A program made the position numbers and the translations under genes. A DNA stretch of 64,000 bases from contig NC_060211.1 in assembly GCF_021130785.1 (NCBI RefSeq), positions 24,909,001 through 24,973,000 of the forward strand, read 5' to 3'. The stretch's first letter is position 1, and the number at the start of each line of letters is the position of its first letter. Positions 48,301 through 60,650 of the stretch are shown piece after piece. A model generated the notes under the pieces. It did no database searches. It was not told where the DNA came from and worked only from the letters and a program-made list of their open reading frames with translations. Source of the stretch: Homalodisca vitripennis (Eukaryota > Arthropoda > Insecta > Hemiptera > Cicadellidae).

Positions 48301-49693
48301 TTTATTTATAGAAGGTTTGAGTTAAGACGTTTGGATGGTTTAATATTGAATGCGTGAGTAGTTCCTGCCGTTGTGCAAATAAACTTGATGAAATATGGAA
48401 TTATTCATTGACTGGGGTAAGAGCGGTTAAGACGGTTTAGGGGAGGGGAAGGAGAGGGTTTAAGACGAGATAATGTGACGATATGGATAGACGTGGCATT
48501 ATTACGGGCTATTCAAGGCTATTGTAACTCAGAGTATAGCTGAGTTGCCGAGGAGTTAATAAATATAAATGTGACAGTAAAAATCATAAATCGTTGGCTT
48601 AGTTAAGCCAAAAATATCGCAAACCACAATCTAAAGATACATCAAAATTGCATATGTTTTGTCAAAACTAATCAATTAATTGTTAGTCACAATTTGAACC
48701 GTAAATTTTTATTCCTGCAATACATTTCTAATTTTTGTTTTAAACGTTTTGTCGTTAAATGTTTGTAAATACGTGGTTTCCACTTTTATCAAGTCAATCA
48801 AAATTAATTTTAACAAATTTCATACGAACAGTTGGAGGGCGCCACAGGCAAGTCTGATCCAGCATATTTGTTCTTGATAGTATATATTTTACACAAACCT
48901 TAACTGTTGTAGTGTAACATTAGGCGATAAATACCCATTATTTTAGAATAAGTTTTGTGAAATTATTGACCAATTACAAGAATCAAATACTGATTATATT
49001 ATTTTACCAGTATTAAAGAATCATAAAGCAGTTGCTGACAAGGTTGGAAAAGATAGACATCATTCAACTAAGCACTGTTTGTAGTAGCAGAACAGAAAGA
49101 GCTACAACCATAAAGGGTGATTAAGAACCCACTAAATAAGCTACTGGCTATTTGAAAAAATATTTGTGTACTTGTAAAAATGGACAGAATGTTCCTAAAA
49201 TAGAGGTCATGGGTTTAAACCTGAAAAATTTTAAATGAAAACATAGACCAAGTGAGAAATAATTATAAAATTTGCTTTTTAGTCAAGTATTTCAATTTTA
49301 GTTTTTATCTTTATACTGTTCAAATTGGTGGCTACATATATTCAAAAATAGGATTTTTTATACTTCCACATCTTTAAATTAGTGTAGGTGTTATCATTGA
49401 GTTCGGTTCAATTTATCACACTAAATACAAATACCCTTGAAGAAATAAACAAATTCAATTTTCATGGTTTATTCCTATTATTGTTCGATTGGTTAGATTG
49501 TGGGTAACTTGTAAACTCGGGTATCTAAAACTTTAGATCCGAGAGTAGATGTAGACACGCTATGAATGTGTTCTTAGGAGCAATTAAGGACATATGCTGT
49601 CACATAAACTGTAAATGTTAAAATAAAATATGTTCTTGAAATAAATGGAGTAGATTGTACTTAAGGGTATAAGGCATAAGGTTTTGTATTGTA
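45313..49693. other. Intergenic, no gene seen
   Basis: AT-rich DNA; short ACTTCCGG strings recur at about 45402-45435. Reading frames are short and lack recognisable content. Confidence 0.55.
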
Positions 49694-49716
49694 TTATATA
49701 TATATATATATATATT
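49694..49716. repeat. Short (TA)n microsatellite
   Basis: About 23 bp of TA dinucleotides. Confidence 0.85.
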
Positions 49717-50744
49717 TAATTTGAAACTGCAGGTTGAAAGCAATATGATCAAGTTATTGTGGTTTGAAGCTATTTTAGGAAAGGCTATTTGTCTAAAAAT
49801 TACTAGCTTATTAATTTAAATTGTTATTGAGTGGGGCCTATGATTGATAACCAAGATAAGTGACAAAGCAATCTGAAATCTAAGATAATAATTTGCCAGT
49901 ATACACACCTATCCGACACAATTGTGTGAAAATGTAGGTTATGAACTCTAGCAACGCCAACATCATTCGGTCAGAGAGCCAAGACCGTTCTCTGGACAAA
50001 TTAAACTGATCTTTTATTGACTTGGCAGCCTTTCTGTTCTGTGTACATTGGTAATTAAACTGCTCAGATCAATATAAAGGACCTGTATCTAACTCTGCCT
50101 TTGCGGCTGTGCGTTCAAGTAAAATTCTCATAAAGTGAAGATAGTCATACGAAGGGTTATTAAAAATCGATACGGATTTAAATTGAATGATTTAATTAAA
50201 TAAAACTAGTTTACTGTTGCAAGGTTAAACTAAGTGGGTTACTAACCCTGCAGGGGTTACTTCTATCTGGTTTATACCTTACAGTTGAACCCACACTGGG
50301 CACAGCAAAAACCGATGTGTCACTTCAATCTGGGCAACCTTACGGATGTCCAGGAGCGGCACATCACTAACCGCACATGTTGAGATTCTAGGGTGCAAGT
50401 GTAATTAGATAGTAGACCTACTAGAAAGTCTACTGCAGGAGATGACTGTTGGAGTTGGTGGGGTTCATTCCCTAAGTGTCAAGAGGTTTTTGTTTGCCTC
50501 AACATTAGGTGTGCCACCCCCTGCCTGCTTTGACTGGAGAGACTGGTTCAGAGCTGGCTTCCACTTCTTCCGGAGGGACATGACTTGACATTAGTGCCCT
50601 AAATTCTTCCTCGACAGGAAGCGGCCCCTACCCTATGAAAATTGTCCCGCCTATGAAAGCAAGGCGGTCTTATCAAACCTTTGTAGTTCTGTATTTGAGA
50701 CTTTGACTACGACTTTATCCTTTCGTGACTGGAATGATAACCAG
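49717..50744. other. Intergenic; GC-richer block before tRNA-like sequence
   Basis: From about 50220 to 50740 the base composition is less AT-rich than the surroundings and runs into the tRNA-like sequence, which suggests one retroposed or tRNA-associated unit. No reading frame is recognisable. Confidence 0.4.
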
Positions 50745-50811
50745 AGGTTGGTAGCTCAGAGGTAAGGCTGCGACTCTCTAAAGTTCACGGGTTCGATTCC
50801 TTGAGAGGTTA
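50745..50811 (+). tRNA. tRNA-like sequence, degenerate
   Basis: A box TAGCTCAGAGG and B box GGTTCGATTCC lie at normal tRNA spacing, so internal pol III promoter elements are present. The acceptor arms do not pair, the T stem (ACGGG/CCTTG) has mismatches and the anticodon arm is weak, so this is best read as a tRNA pseudogene or a SINE head. It is not the family seen at 31.9 and 41 kb. Confidence 0.45.
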
Positions 50812-52160
50812 CTAAAATTTCAGGAGTGTATTCCTTCAACAAAGTTTAGTACAATTGGTTAAAGTACCTTGAGCCTAGTAAAACCCCGTTTGTTGTATAG
50901 TTAACCCATAGCGTAGACGTCATGGACCCTTCAAAGAGTTTGCTCTTCTAAAAGGAAAGAGAGAAATAGCAAATAAAGGATCGAACTAAAGCGTATTCTC
51001 GTGATGTTGGTCCATCTCTCTGATTTTTATTTGTTTTAAAAATTTCTTTTTTGTAAAGATAAACCTAAATTTAACAATAAGGGTATTTGATCATCTAAGT
51101 TTAAAAACCCTCCAAACTATTTAAATTCCGTTTTAATTCGCACAAGTTATATTTACCCAAGAACACAACCAGTACGTTCTATAGTACTGAGTATATTCAG
51201 ACATTAAAACAAGTGCTCAAGTGTTTCGCTATTGTCAGACCCCTCGCGGCTAAATGTCTGTAGACTCTTCACTCACTTCCTGCCTGTACCCCTCAATGAC
51301 TCCTCATTCACGTTATGCTGACGAGAAGTGAAATTATTCATCAATGTGGGGAGCATTATTACGCGGATAATTTAGTCAAGAATACTAAGAGGCTTTGTGA
51401 GATCATTTCAAGACGCTGTCGAGTGTTTCAGTTGCTTCTTGAGCCTCAAGAATGTTCTGTACATTGTTCAATGTTGTATCGAAGACATTTTTAATATATT
51501 TTTTACCTTAGTATTTGGATGTTAAAACGACGGTTATTATTTATTTCTTAACCTCATTTTATTAATTTTTATTACATCGTATATTAAAATTCCTTGATAT
51601 TTTGCCGCATGCTTATCACTATGGAATTAGCATTGCTCCACCGACATGTAAAAGTGTTGTGGTGATAAAATGTTTCATGAATTTTAATAGTGTTTTTGTT
51701 TAGAAAAGAGCTGAAACGGTGTTTAATTATATTGGCTGTCCTACTGTTTGTTTACTAAATGCTAATTTAGATAAATAATTGTTATATTTATACGCAGTAT
51801 CATTTTAATTTATTTCCCAAGAGGTATTGTAAAATAAAAATCTAATTAAACAAGAAATAAGATCAAAATGGTTTTGAAAAAAATCTGACGTTTTTCTTAT
51901 GAATAATCTGAAACAAAGATCACACTTAAAAAACGTCATCAAGTTGTTATGGAGTACATTTTTCCACGAATAATTTAACACGCAAAAAATCTTTAGTTGT
52001 TAGATAGCAAAATCTAGATGCGCCCTTTGTAGCACACAATTAAGAATAAACTAAGAGTAGAGACATAAAGTTATATAAATAACATACATTGAAGCTCTAC
52101 TCAATTTTATATAATTCATTGAACTCACCCAATAGGTTCAATTTAAATTAATTTAAAAAA
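50812..52160. other. Intergenic, no gene seen
   Basis: AT-rich; no recognisable frame or repeat. Confidence 0.5.
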
Positions 52161-53065
52161 TTCATTATCGACATAGTTTAATAGCATAAATTGGACATAA
52201 AGATAAAAAATTATGGTTGCCTGTAATGTCGGTTTTACGGGCGAAGATTTTACGTGACAACGTCTTTTTCTCGGAAGAATATTTATTGATATGAATATTA
52301 TTAAATTGCACAATAGGAACAAGGAATTGAATGAAAATAAGAATTGCACAAATTTTAACTATAGAAATATATTTTGTTTATTAAAACATTGTACATAATT
52401 TGAAATTAATTAAAATTTGTTATTGTAAATGGTAAAGTTGAATAAAACATTTACTAAAATTGGAATTTGAAATTCTTGCTAAACACAGTTAAATTCTAAC
52501 TCCGCGTGTGGTGATTGGTCGGTTTAGTTCGTTTGTTTGGTCGCACTGTTATGACAGGTTAGAGGTTATAATTTGTTATTTTAAATGTTTGACTAGCAAT
52601 AGCGCTGTTTCTTCTCAATCGACTGAATTACGATTGATTGCAGAGTGATTTAAACTAATAATTTACTTAACACTATCAACATTTGTCAATAGTATGACAT
52701 AACCTATAAACTCAGTTTCTCAACTTTTGTGTCAATCTAACAATTAATCAATCAATCATAGTTTACGATAATGAAATATCAGTGTACAATTATTTACCTT
52801 TATTGTTGTAGCTGTTGTAAATGACGAATCTAAGCACTCCACATTTTCACGAATAAACATAGTTATCTGCTTTATCCCGTGCGGCGGACCCACAGTTATC
52901 TGCTTTATCCCGTGCGGCGAACCCACTGGACGGGCATCGTAACGTTACCGGGCGTTACACTTTTTCATGAGTGACTCCGAGCCGCAACCTAATTTAAGAC
53001 GTTGTCACGTCAAAAATTCTGTATCGACATAGTTCAGTAGCATACAATGGACATAAAGATAAATA
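52161..53065. repeat. Direct-repeat-bounded block with internal duplication
   Basis: A diverged direct repeat of about 45 bp (CGACATAGTT.A.TAGCATA then TGGACATAAAGATAAA) occurs at about 52165-52207 and 53023-53063. Between them the sequence is less AT-rich, and a perfect 33-bp tandem duplication beginning CACAGTTATCTGCTTTATCC lies at 52891-52923 with its first copy, less the initial bases, just upstream at about 52860. This may be an insertion bounded by short repeats; no coding content. Confidence 0.5.
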
Positions 53066-54127
53066 TGATATAAAAAGTTTTGTGCTACAGCTCTGTAACA
53101 TTTTTTTATGAATTCAAATGTTTCTTATTTCATGTATTGTTTTCATGTCTATAAATAGTTATGAGACATTTACTGATATCAATAAAGGAAAATTAGTATG
53201 TACCATCTGTTCTCTAGTTTTCCAACCGAATATTCAAATTACTTGGCTAAATATGCCACTATAATAATTTCGGTGGAATAAAATTAGAAGCATTCTTTCA
53301 GAGATTGCGAAAATACAGTAAGAAATTGTAAGATAAATCAAAATTATACTTTACCATCATAATATTTAGACTGTAATACCATTATGTTCGATTGCAGGGG
53401 AAAACTTTTTAATAAAATATTTCGAATTCGTTTATTAGCCGCACATATAAATTAATAAATTATTGGTTTAGATTGGGTGATGATGAGCTAGATGTATAAT
53501 TAGCAATTTAATTTCAAGAAATATTTTTTTACCATTTTGAGTTGTTTTTGGATATAAGAAAATGATTTATGTAATAGCTGCATAAAAAGGTCTAACTAAA
53601 CAGTTTAAATAAAATTGAACGTAAAGGTTTCGACAATTTAAATGATAATAGCTCCTAGCTACTAGCAAAGGAAGATTCACTGGGAGCTTGATTGAAAGAA
53701 AACACCCTCACGAAGGGAGATAAAAGATCGTTCAATTCAATTACTGACACTAGGTGGCGGTATTGATTAAAGGGAATGTCTGAATGAACATCACAAGATT
53801 ACGCGACGAGTTGCAACGCGGCGGGACTTTGTCCGACAACGTGCGTCTATCAATGTATTTTAAGAATTCAAATTCTTTAAAAATTAAAACTAAATAACAT
53901 TTTTAGTGCTGTATCCTTTAAAAGTCCATTTGTATAGCTTTTTTTAAATTTATGTTGCAAATTGAAATGGATTTTTCCAAAAGAATGTGTGAGCTGTCTG
54001 AAAAATATATGAATAATAAAGGTTAATCTTCAAAAATATATAATAGTACTGGTTATAAAAAATATTTAATTATTATGAATAATACAATGCAATACTTTAT
54101 AAAGAATATTATTGTGCTGAAAAACTT
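53066..54127. other. Intergenic, left flank of satellite D
   Basis: No gene seen. Confidence 0.55.
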
Positions 54128-56951
54128 GTCTAGTGATGCCATGTGGACATCAGCACTATAGTATTTACTCAGAGTGTGGTACTATTACTTCATAATCTGA
54201 GCTCACAAGAGTTACATTAGCTGGTATATTAATAGTGGAACCGTAACAGTCTAGTGATGCTATGTGGACATCAGTACTATAGTATTTACTCAGAGTGTGG
54301 TACTCTTACTTCATTATCTGAGCTCACAAGAGTTACATTAGTTGGTATATTAATAGTGGAACCGTAACAGTCTAGTGATGCTATGTGGACATCAGTACTA
54401 TAGTATTTACTCAGAGTGTGGTACTATTACTTCATTATCTGAGCTCACAAGAGTTACATTAGTTGGTATATTAATAGTGGAACCGTAACAGTCTAGTGAT
54501 GCTATGTGGACATCAGTACTATAGTATTTACTCAGAGTGTGGTACTCTTACTTCATTATCTAGGGTCACAAGAGTTACATTAGCTGGTATACTAATAGTG
54601 GAACCATAACAGTCTAGTGATGCCATGTGGACATCAGTACTATAGTATTTACTCAGAGTGTGGTACTATTACTTCATAATCTGAGCTCACAAGAGTTACA
54701 TTAGCTGGTATATTAATAGTGGAACCATAACAGTCTAGTGATGCTATGTGGACATCAGTACTATAGTATTTACTCAGAGTGTGGTACTATTACTTCATTA
54801 TCTGAGCTCACAAGAGTTACATTAGTTGGTATATTAATAGTGGAACCGTAACAGTCTAGTGATGCTATGTGGACATCAGTACTATAGTATTTACTCAGAG
54901 TGTGGTACTATTACTTCATAATCTGAGCTCACAAGAGTTACATTAGTTGTTATATTAATAGTGGAACCGTAACAGTCTAGTGATGCCATATGGACATCAG
55001 TACTATAGTATTTACTCAGAGTGTGGTACTCTTACTTCATTATCTGGGGTCACAAGAGTTACACTAGCTGGTATATTAATAGTGGAACCGTAACAGTCTA
55101 TTGATGCCATGTGGACATCAGTACTATAGTATTTACTCAGAGTGTGGTACTCTTACTTCATTATCTAGGGTCACAAGAGTTACATTAGCTGGTATACTAA
55201 TAGTGGAACCATAACAGTCTAGTGATGCCATTTGGACATCTGTACTATAGTATTTACTCAGAGTGTGGTACTCTTACTCCATTATCTGGGCTCATGAGAG
55301 TTACATTAGTTGTTATATTAATAGTGGAACCGTAACAGTCTAGTGATGCCATGTGGACATCAGTACTATAGTATTTACTCAGAGTGTGGTACTCTTACTT
55401 CATTATCTAGGGTCACAAGATTTACATTAGCTGGTATACTAATAGTGGAACCATAACAGTCTAGTGATGCCATTTGGACATCTGTACTATAGTATTTACT
55501 CAGAGTGTGGTACTCTTACTTCATTATCTGGGGTCACAAGAGTTACATTAGCTGGTATATTAATAGTGGAACCATAACAGTCTAGTGATGCTATGTGGAC
55601 ATCAGTACTATAGTATTTACTCAGAGTGTGGTACTATTACTTCATAATCTGAGCTCACAAGAGTTACATTAGCTGGTATATTAATATTGGAACCATAACA
55701 GTCTAGTGATGCCATGTGGACATCAGTACTATAGTATTTACTCAGAGTGTGGTACTATTACTTCATAATCTGAGCTCACAAGAGTTACATTAGCTGGTAT
55801 ATTAATAGTGGAACCATAACAGTCTAGTGATGCCATGTGGACATCAGTACTATAGTATTTACTCAGAGTGTGGTACTATTACTTCATAATCTGAGCTCAC
55901 AAGAGTTACATTAGCTGGTATATTAATAGTGGAACCATAACAGTCTAGTGATGCCATGTGGACATCAGTACTATAGTATTTACTCAGAGTGTGATACTAT
56001 TACTTCATTATCTGAGCTCACAAGAGTTACATTAGCTGGTATATTAATAGTGGAACCATAACAGTCTAGTGATGCCATGTGGACATCAGTACTATAGTAT
56101 TTACTCAGAGTGTGGTACTATTACTTCATAATCTGAGCTCACAAGAGTTACATTAGCTGGTATATTAATAGTGGAAACCATAACAGTCTAGTGATGCCAT
56201 GTGGACATCAGTACTATAGTATTTACACAGAGTGTGGTACTATTACTTCATAATCTGAGCTCACAAGAGTTTACATTAGCTGGTATATTAATAGTGGAAC
56301 CATAACAGTCTAGTGATGCCATGTGGACATCAGTACTATAGTATTTACTCAGAGTGTGGTACTATTACTTCATAATCTGAGCTCACAAGAGTTACATTAG
56401 CTGGTATATTAATAGTGGAACCATAACAGTCTAGTGATGCCATGTGGACATCAATACTATAGTATTTACTCAGAGTGTGGTACTATTACTTCATAATCTG
56501 AGCTCACAAGAGTTACATTAGCTGGTATATTAATAGTGGAACCATAACAGTCTAGTGATGCCATGTGGACATCAGTACTATAGTATTTACTCAGAGTGTG
56601 GTACTATTACTTCATAATCTGAGCTCACAAGAGTTACATTAGCTGGTATATTAATAGTGGAACCATAACAGTCTAGTGATGCCATGTGGACATCAGTACT
56701 ATAGTATTTACTCAGAGTGTGGTACTATTACTTCATAATCTGAGCTCACAAGAGTTACATTAGCTGGTATATTAATAGTGGAACCATAACAGTCTAGTGA
56801 TGCCATGTGGACATCAGTACTATAGTATTTACTCAGAGTGTGGTACTATTACTTCATAATCTGAGCTCACAAGAGTTACATTAGCTGGTATATTAATAGT
56901 GGAACCATAACAGTCTAGTGATGCCATGTGGACATCAGTACTATAGTATTT
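54128..56951. repeat. Satellite D: 121-bp tandem array, about 23 copies
   Basis: The 121-bp unit carries AGTCTAGTGATGCCATGTGG, ATCAGTACTATAGTATTTAC, GAGTGTGGTACTATTACTTC and GTTACATTAGCTGGTATATT. The register was checked at 54247, 54368, 54489 and 54610. Copies in the left half (to about 55560) mix several variants (ACCGTAACAG versus ACCATAACAG, GAGCTCAC versus GGGGTCAC or AGGGTCAC). Copies from about 55600 to 56950 are nearly identical. The array stops in mid-unit at TAGTATTT, where the C-rich tract begins. Confidence 0.97.
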
Positions 56952-57051
56952 CCCCCCCCCCCCCCCACCCCCCCCCCCCCCCACCCCCCCCCCCCCCCAC
57001 CCCCCCCCCCCCCCACCCCCCCCCCCCCCCACCCCCCCCCCCCCCCACCCA
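56952..57051. repeat. Perfect (C15A)6 tract
   Basis: Six exact repeats of fifteen C followed by one A (A at 56967, 56983, 56999, 57015, 57031 and 57047), then CCCA. The complementary G15T repeats are strong G-quadruplex candidates. It directly abuts the truncated last unit of satellite D. Poly-Pro and poly-Gly frames across it are meaningless. Confidence 0.95.
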
Positions 57052-57721
57052 CCAATTGCCTATATTTGGGTTACTGATTGCATACAGTGTTTTTGGAAAT
57101 ATCACACCAATGAAGAAATTCAGGAAATACCTCTGGATATATTAACCTTTTGAGATCCAGTTTGCAGCATTGTATTTTACTAAAAAAGATCTTTAATTTA
57201 ATGTATATCTCAATGTATATTCTAATTTAAGATTTCCTTCTGACTCCTTTTGGGCCATCCCCTGATGAGATAAAAACTTGATAATCATATAAAAAAATTT
57301 AGATTTTATAGGTAATATTGATATACTAAGTCTCATTGCTTTAGAAGAAATGGTTCAAAAATTATTAAACCGTTACAAGACTTTTCAAGCACACTGTCTA
57401 TGGGAATACTTGAGTAAGACCAGACATGCGAATGTTTGTTATGATATTGAGAAAAAATACACTCTTGTTCAGAGTAATAGAGCCTTTGAAGTGTCAATAT
57501 CATTGAAAATCAAATAAATTAGAAACTGTCATATTATATGACACACAGAACATCAGCGTTTACAAATTGTGTCAGTAGTACAAACTGATCAACTATTAAC
57601 TAAAGTCAAGGCCATTGATAACAATGTCAATCTTCTTACTGATCTCAGACAGAAACAGTTTGTGTTCATTAACATATAATTTTATAGAATAATTCAGTTT
57701 AGTATCCTATTTACAGGATGC
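57052..57721. other. Between C-rich tract and LINE relic
   Basis: An open plus-strand frame at about 57340-57516 (to TAA) could be decayed coding sequence, perhaps upstream LINE sequence, but I cannot identify it. Confidence 0.35.
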
Positions 57722-57999
57722 TTGTGCACGAATAGGCCAACAATGATTTATTTTAATAGGATATTAAAATCCATTAACAATGTTTTAATTCAACCAAAAG
57801 AGGCACAAATTTCAAGATGGCTTTACACCGACCTACAAATTCCTGGATCTTATTACTCCATAGAAGAGTTATACAAAGGACGTTTAAAATTCTTTGTACA
57901 TTTTGATTATAACTGTATACTTAATTGAATTCTATCTCTGTAACACTGTTTATAAAATTAAACTTCGTAAATAAAGACATTCTCATTCTCATTCATTTG
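57722..57999 (+). pseudogene. 3' end of a non-LTR retrotransposon
   Basis: A frame ending at 57928 resembles the extreme C terminus of LINE ORF2 (an ISRWL block, then YYSIEEL, as in the usual LK.WL...FYS.EEFL ending). It is followed by a short UTR, an AATAAA at about 57970 and a terminal ATTCTC microsatellite (ATTCTCATTCTCATTC), the simple-repeat tail usual for CR1/Jockey-like insect elements. Heavily 5'-truncated and not functional. It is a separate insertion from the one at 20 kb. Confidence 0.5.
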
Positions 58000-58682
58000 A
58001 AGTAACCGATCTAAATTAAGAAAAAGAAATTTCTCACAGTAATGTCTCTGAATTCCATGTTTATAAAACCATTTCACTCATGCCTTTTATTCTGTTGTTA
58101 GGAATCTGTATGCAGATTAAAAAATTGATTATGTAATTAGTAAACATTATTTTGAGCTTATTAGATAAGGTTTTCCATCAAAGTATTAATATCACCCCTA
58201 AAAGTTTAAACAGCTGATTTCAAGCACTTGCTTCATAAAACACTATTTATCTAAGCTCTAAAAAACCCGGCTCTGTAAAAAACAGCAAAAGTATTCAGCA
58301 AAACAACATAGTTTAAGGTAAAAAAAAGAAAACCGTTAAGGGATTAAGAATCGGATGTAGTGAAACAACACTTTACCCTGTAAGAACAATGTTAAACCTA
58401 AAAACAATTTTAAGCCCTTATTATTAATTATGGAATCCTGAGAGATGAGATATGATTATTACACAAACACTGTTCAATTTTCTTCGTGTATACTTTTTGA
58501 ATATTTAATCAATCAAACACATACGATATTTTTTCTGAATAGCCAATAAAACTTAGTATGTGTTCTTTATTCATTTTTGATAACATGCATCAATTTATTG
58601 ATGTTTAGCATTAAACTTTATGTTTAGTTGATTAGCAGATTATTCCTACAACAATTAATTGTTGATATATTTAATTTGTTGA
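58000..58682. other. Intergenic, no gene seen
   Basis: AT-rich, no recognisable feature. Confidence 0.5.
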
Positions 58683-59060
58683 GTGTTACGGGAACTTATC
58701 ACTTGAGGAGCTGGAAAAATTTCATTTTTTGTCTCTTTGTGTGTCCGCACAATATATCGAGAACGGACAAATTTATATATTTGAAATTGTAAACGAAGTT
58801 TCATTTCTATATAGGCAACACCAAGCTCGACGATAGCGCAAATCACTCTATGGGATTTGTGAAAATATTAACATTGGTAGTCTTATGGGTAACCATGGTG
58901 ACCACGTGAAAATCACATAATAAATAAATTTATAGACAAACTGAGTACTATAATACAACATTTCAACGTGTACCATAATAACAATACGATAAACAAAAAA
59001 ATGAATATAACAATATAATTTAAAATTTGCATGCAACCTCAGTGAAGCGTTACGTAACAA
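58683..59060 (+). repeat. Dispersed repeat (GAGCTTTAGCGAAG family), copy 3
   Basis: Shares ordered blocks with the copies at 21.2 and 30.7 kb: GAGCTGGAAAAATTTCATTT, GAGAACGGAC, ATTTGAAATTGTAAACGAAG and CTTATGGGTAACCATGG, ending with GCAACCTCAGTGAAGCGTTA. The minus-strand frames at 58655-59060 derive from it. Confidence 0.7.
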
Positions 59061-59860
59061 GTTGTGTGTATTCTTTTTTTGAAAGTAACTAGGAGGTTTG
59101 AGAGGTTATGATTGGTCAATGGAATTTGAAACACAATCACCAAATGCCAATAATCACAATAACAAATATCTTTATAAGTAAATACAAAACATACTATTAA
59201 TATTTTGAATTTTTCTAACTCAACATGGTACAATGATACCTGCATGATTTTGGAAAAGTTTTAAATCAAAAACAACCTAATAAATAAGTTTTAAAATGGT
59301 ATCCTTTTTGTTTGTCACATAACAGTGTATACTATTTTCTAAATTCTTCATGTTTGTATTGATATAATGTTTAATATGATTTTTCAACATTTAAGCCGCC
59401 ATACAATCAAACTGTCTTACACCAAAGAGGATATTTGAAAAGTATTTTAAATGATTTCCAAGATCTCAGAGAAATTTAATTTATTCAGCATCAATTAAAA
59501 ATTACAGATAAACTAAAACAGCTACACATGTGTAGAGAGAGAAAGAGGGAATAAAGGAGAAAACATAACAAATTCTGCAAATAATAATTATTCAGTGAGG
59601 CCAGACTGAGTTTTATTTTGCAGTTCAGATAGTATAGCCAAAATTAAAGTACTAAATAAAGTTTAAACACAATTAATTTATCTATGCTTTTGTGTCTATA
59701 AATATATATAATTCATTTTTCTTGAATTGTTCCCATTATGTTTTGCATTTTGCATGGTGTTTTGTGACTTCATCACCATTGTTGAGCAATTAATACCATT
59801 GTAGGCATGAAATCTGGTATCTATTGTATTGCATTGTATCTATTATATTTTTCAACTTAC
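59061..59860. other. Downstream of HAD exon 2; probable intron
   Basis: If the phosphatase gene is intact, this is the start of its next intron. I found no third exon here by eye. Confidence 0.4.
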
Positions 59861-60022
59861 CTTTTGTTGCATTGAATCCAAGCTTTTTGAATTTATCAAG
59901 AAACTGATCTCTCGTTTTGGTGCTGTTATTGGTTACGTAAAATATCTTTTTACCCGACGTTTTAAATTTATTAATCACTTCTGGAGAACCTTTTATCACT
60001 TCACTCTCCAGCCACAACACAC
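59861..60022 (-). CDS. HAD-type phosphatase (phosphoglycolate/PLP phosphatase-like), second visible exon
   Basis: A 162-bp internal exon. The acceptor is TTTATTGCTTTAG before 60022 and the donor GTAAGTTG after 59861, both good consensus sites. Joined to 62831-62942 it completes the glycine of the first HAD motif and continues as VLWLESEVIKGS. It then carries motif II, FYVTNNSTKT, where the Thr/Asn residues bind the substrate phosphate, and ends in LGFNAT. This is the N-terminal part of the Mg-dependent phosphatases that include phosphoglycolate/glycerol-3-phosphate phosphatase and pyridoxal-phosphate phosphatase (chronophin). They use an aspartyl-phosphate intermediate in the cytosol. The member cannot be told apart without the cap domain, which is missing. 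The exon ends in phase 1. Confidence 0.85.
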
Positions 60023-60046
60023 CTAAAGCAATAAAAAAATTAAATG

Positions 60047-60358
60047 CTGGAGGAACTCATCCTTATTTGAAACTTTGAACTTATAATTTTAAACAGAACT
60101 GCTGTTCCTTACAGATGCTTAAATTTAAAGTACTGTTATTCATATTCTACCTGGAGGAACTCATCCTTATTTGATACTTTGAACTTATAATTTTAAACAG
60201 AGCTGTTGTTCCTTACAGATGCTTAAATTTAAAGTACTGTTATTCATATTCTACCTGGAGGAACTCATCCTTATTTGATACTTTGAACTTATAATTTTAA
60301 ACAGAGCTGTTGTTCCTTACAGATGCTTAAATTTAAAGTACTGTTATTCATATTCTAC
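60047..60358. repeat. Three tandem copies of a 104-bp unit, intronic
   Basis: Exactly three units starting at 60047, 60151 and 60255 (CTGGAGGAACTCATCCTTAT), with only a few substitutions in the first copy (GAAACTTTG, CAGAACTGCTG). The array begins 25 bases upstream of exon 2 in gene orientation, close to its acceptor region. Confidence 0.95.
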
Positions 60359-60650
60359 CACTGAATGTATTCCTGGAGCAGTGTTTCTCCAAAATTTTTA
60401 ATGCTTGATTTATTACTGGAGTAGCAAACTTTGTTATGTAGGTTGGTTTCGGCTGAATATTAAATAAAATTGGATAACTTTTGATCAATGGATTAACTTT
60501 ATTCAGATAATTTATGATAAATTAGACAATATAAAACTTTAAAAACCATGCTACATTTATTAGTTAATAAACTGTATTTAATGCACAATTGTTTGTGCAA
60601 ACTGATAAAGCACTGAAACATACGTGTTACTTGTATAAATCATCGAAACA

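Noticed and set aside
56829..57145. Poly-Gly and poly-Pro frames across the C-rich tract
   Set aside because: Direct consequence of the (C15A)6 repeat.
57340..57516. Plus-strand open stretch of about 59 codons
   Set aside because: Plausible composition, but no motif; could be LINE remnant or chance.
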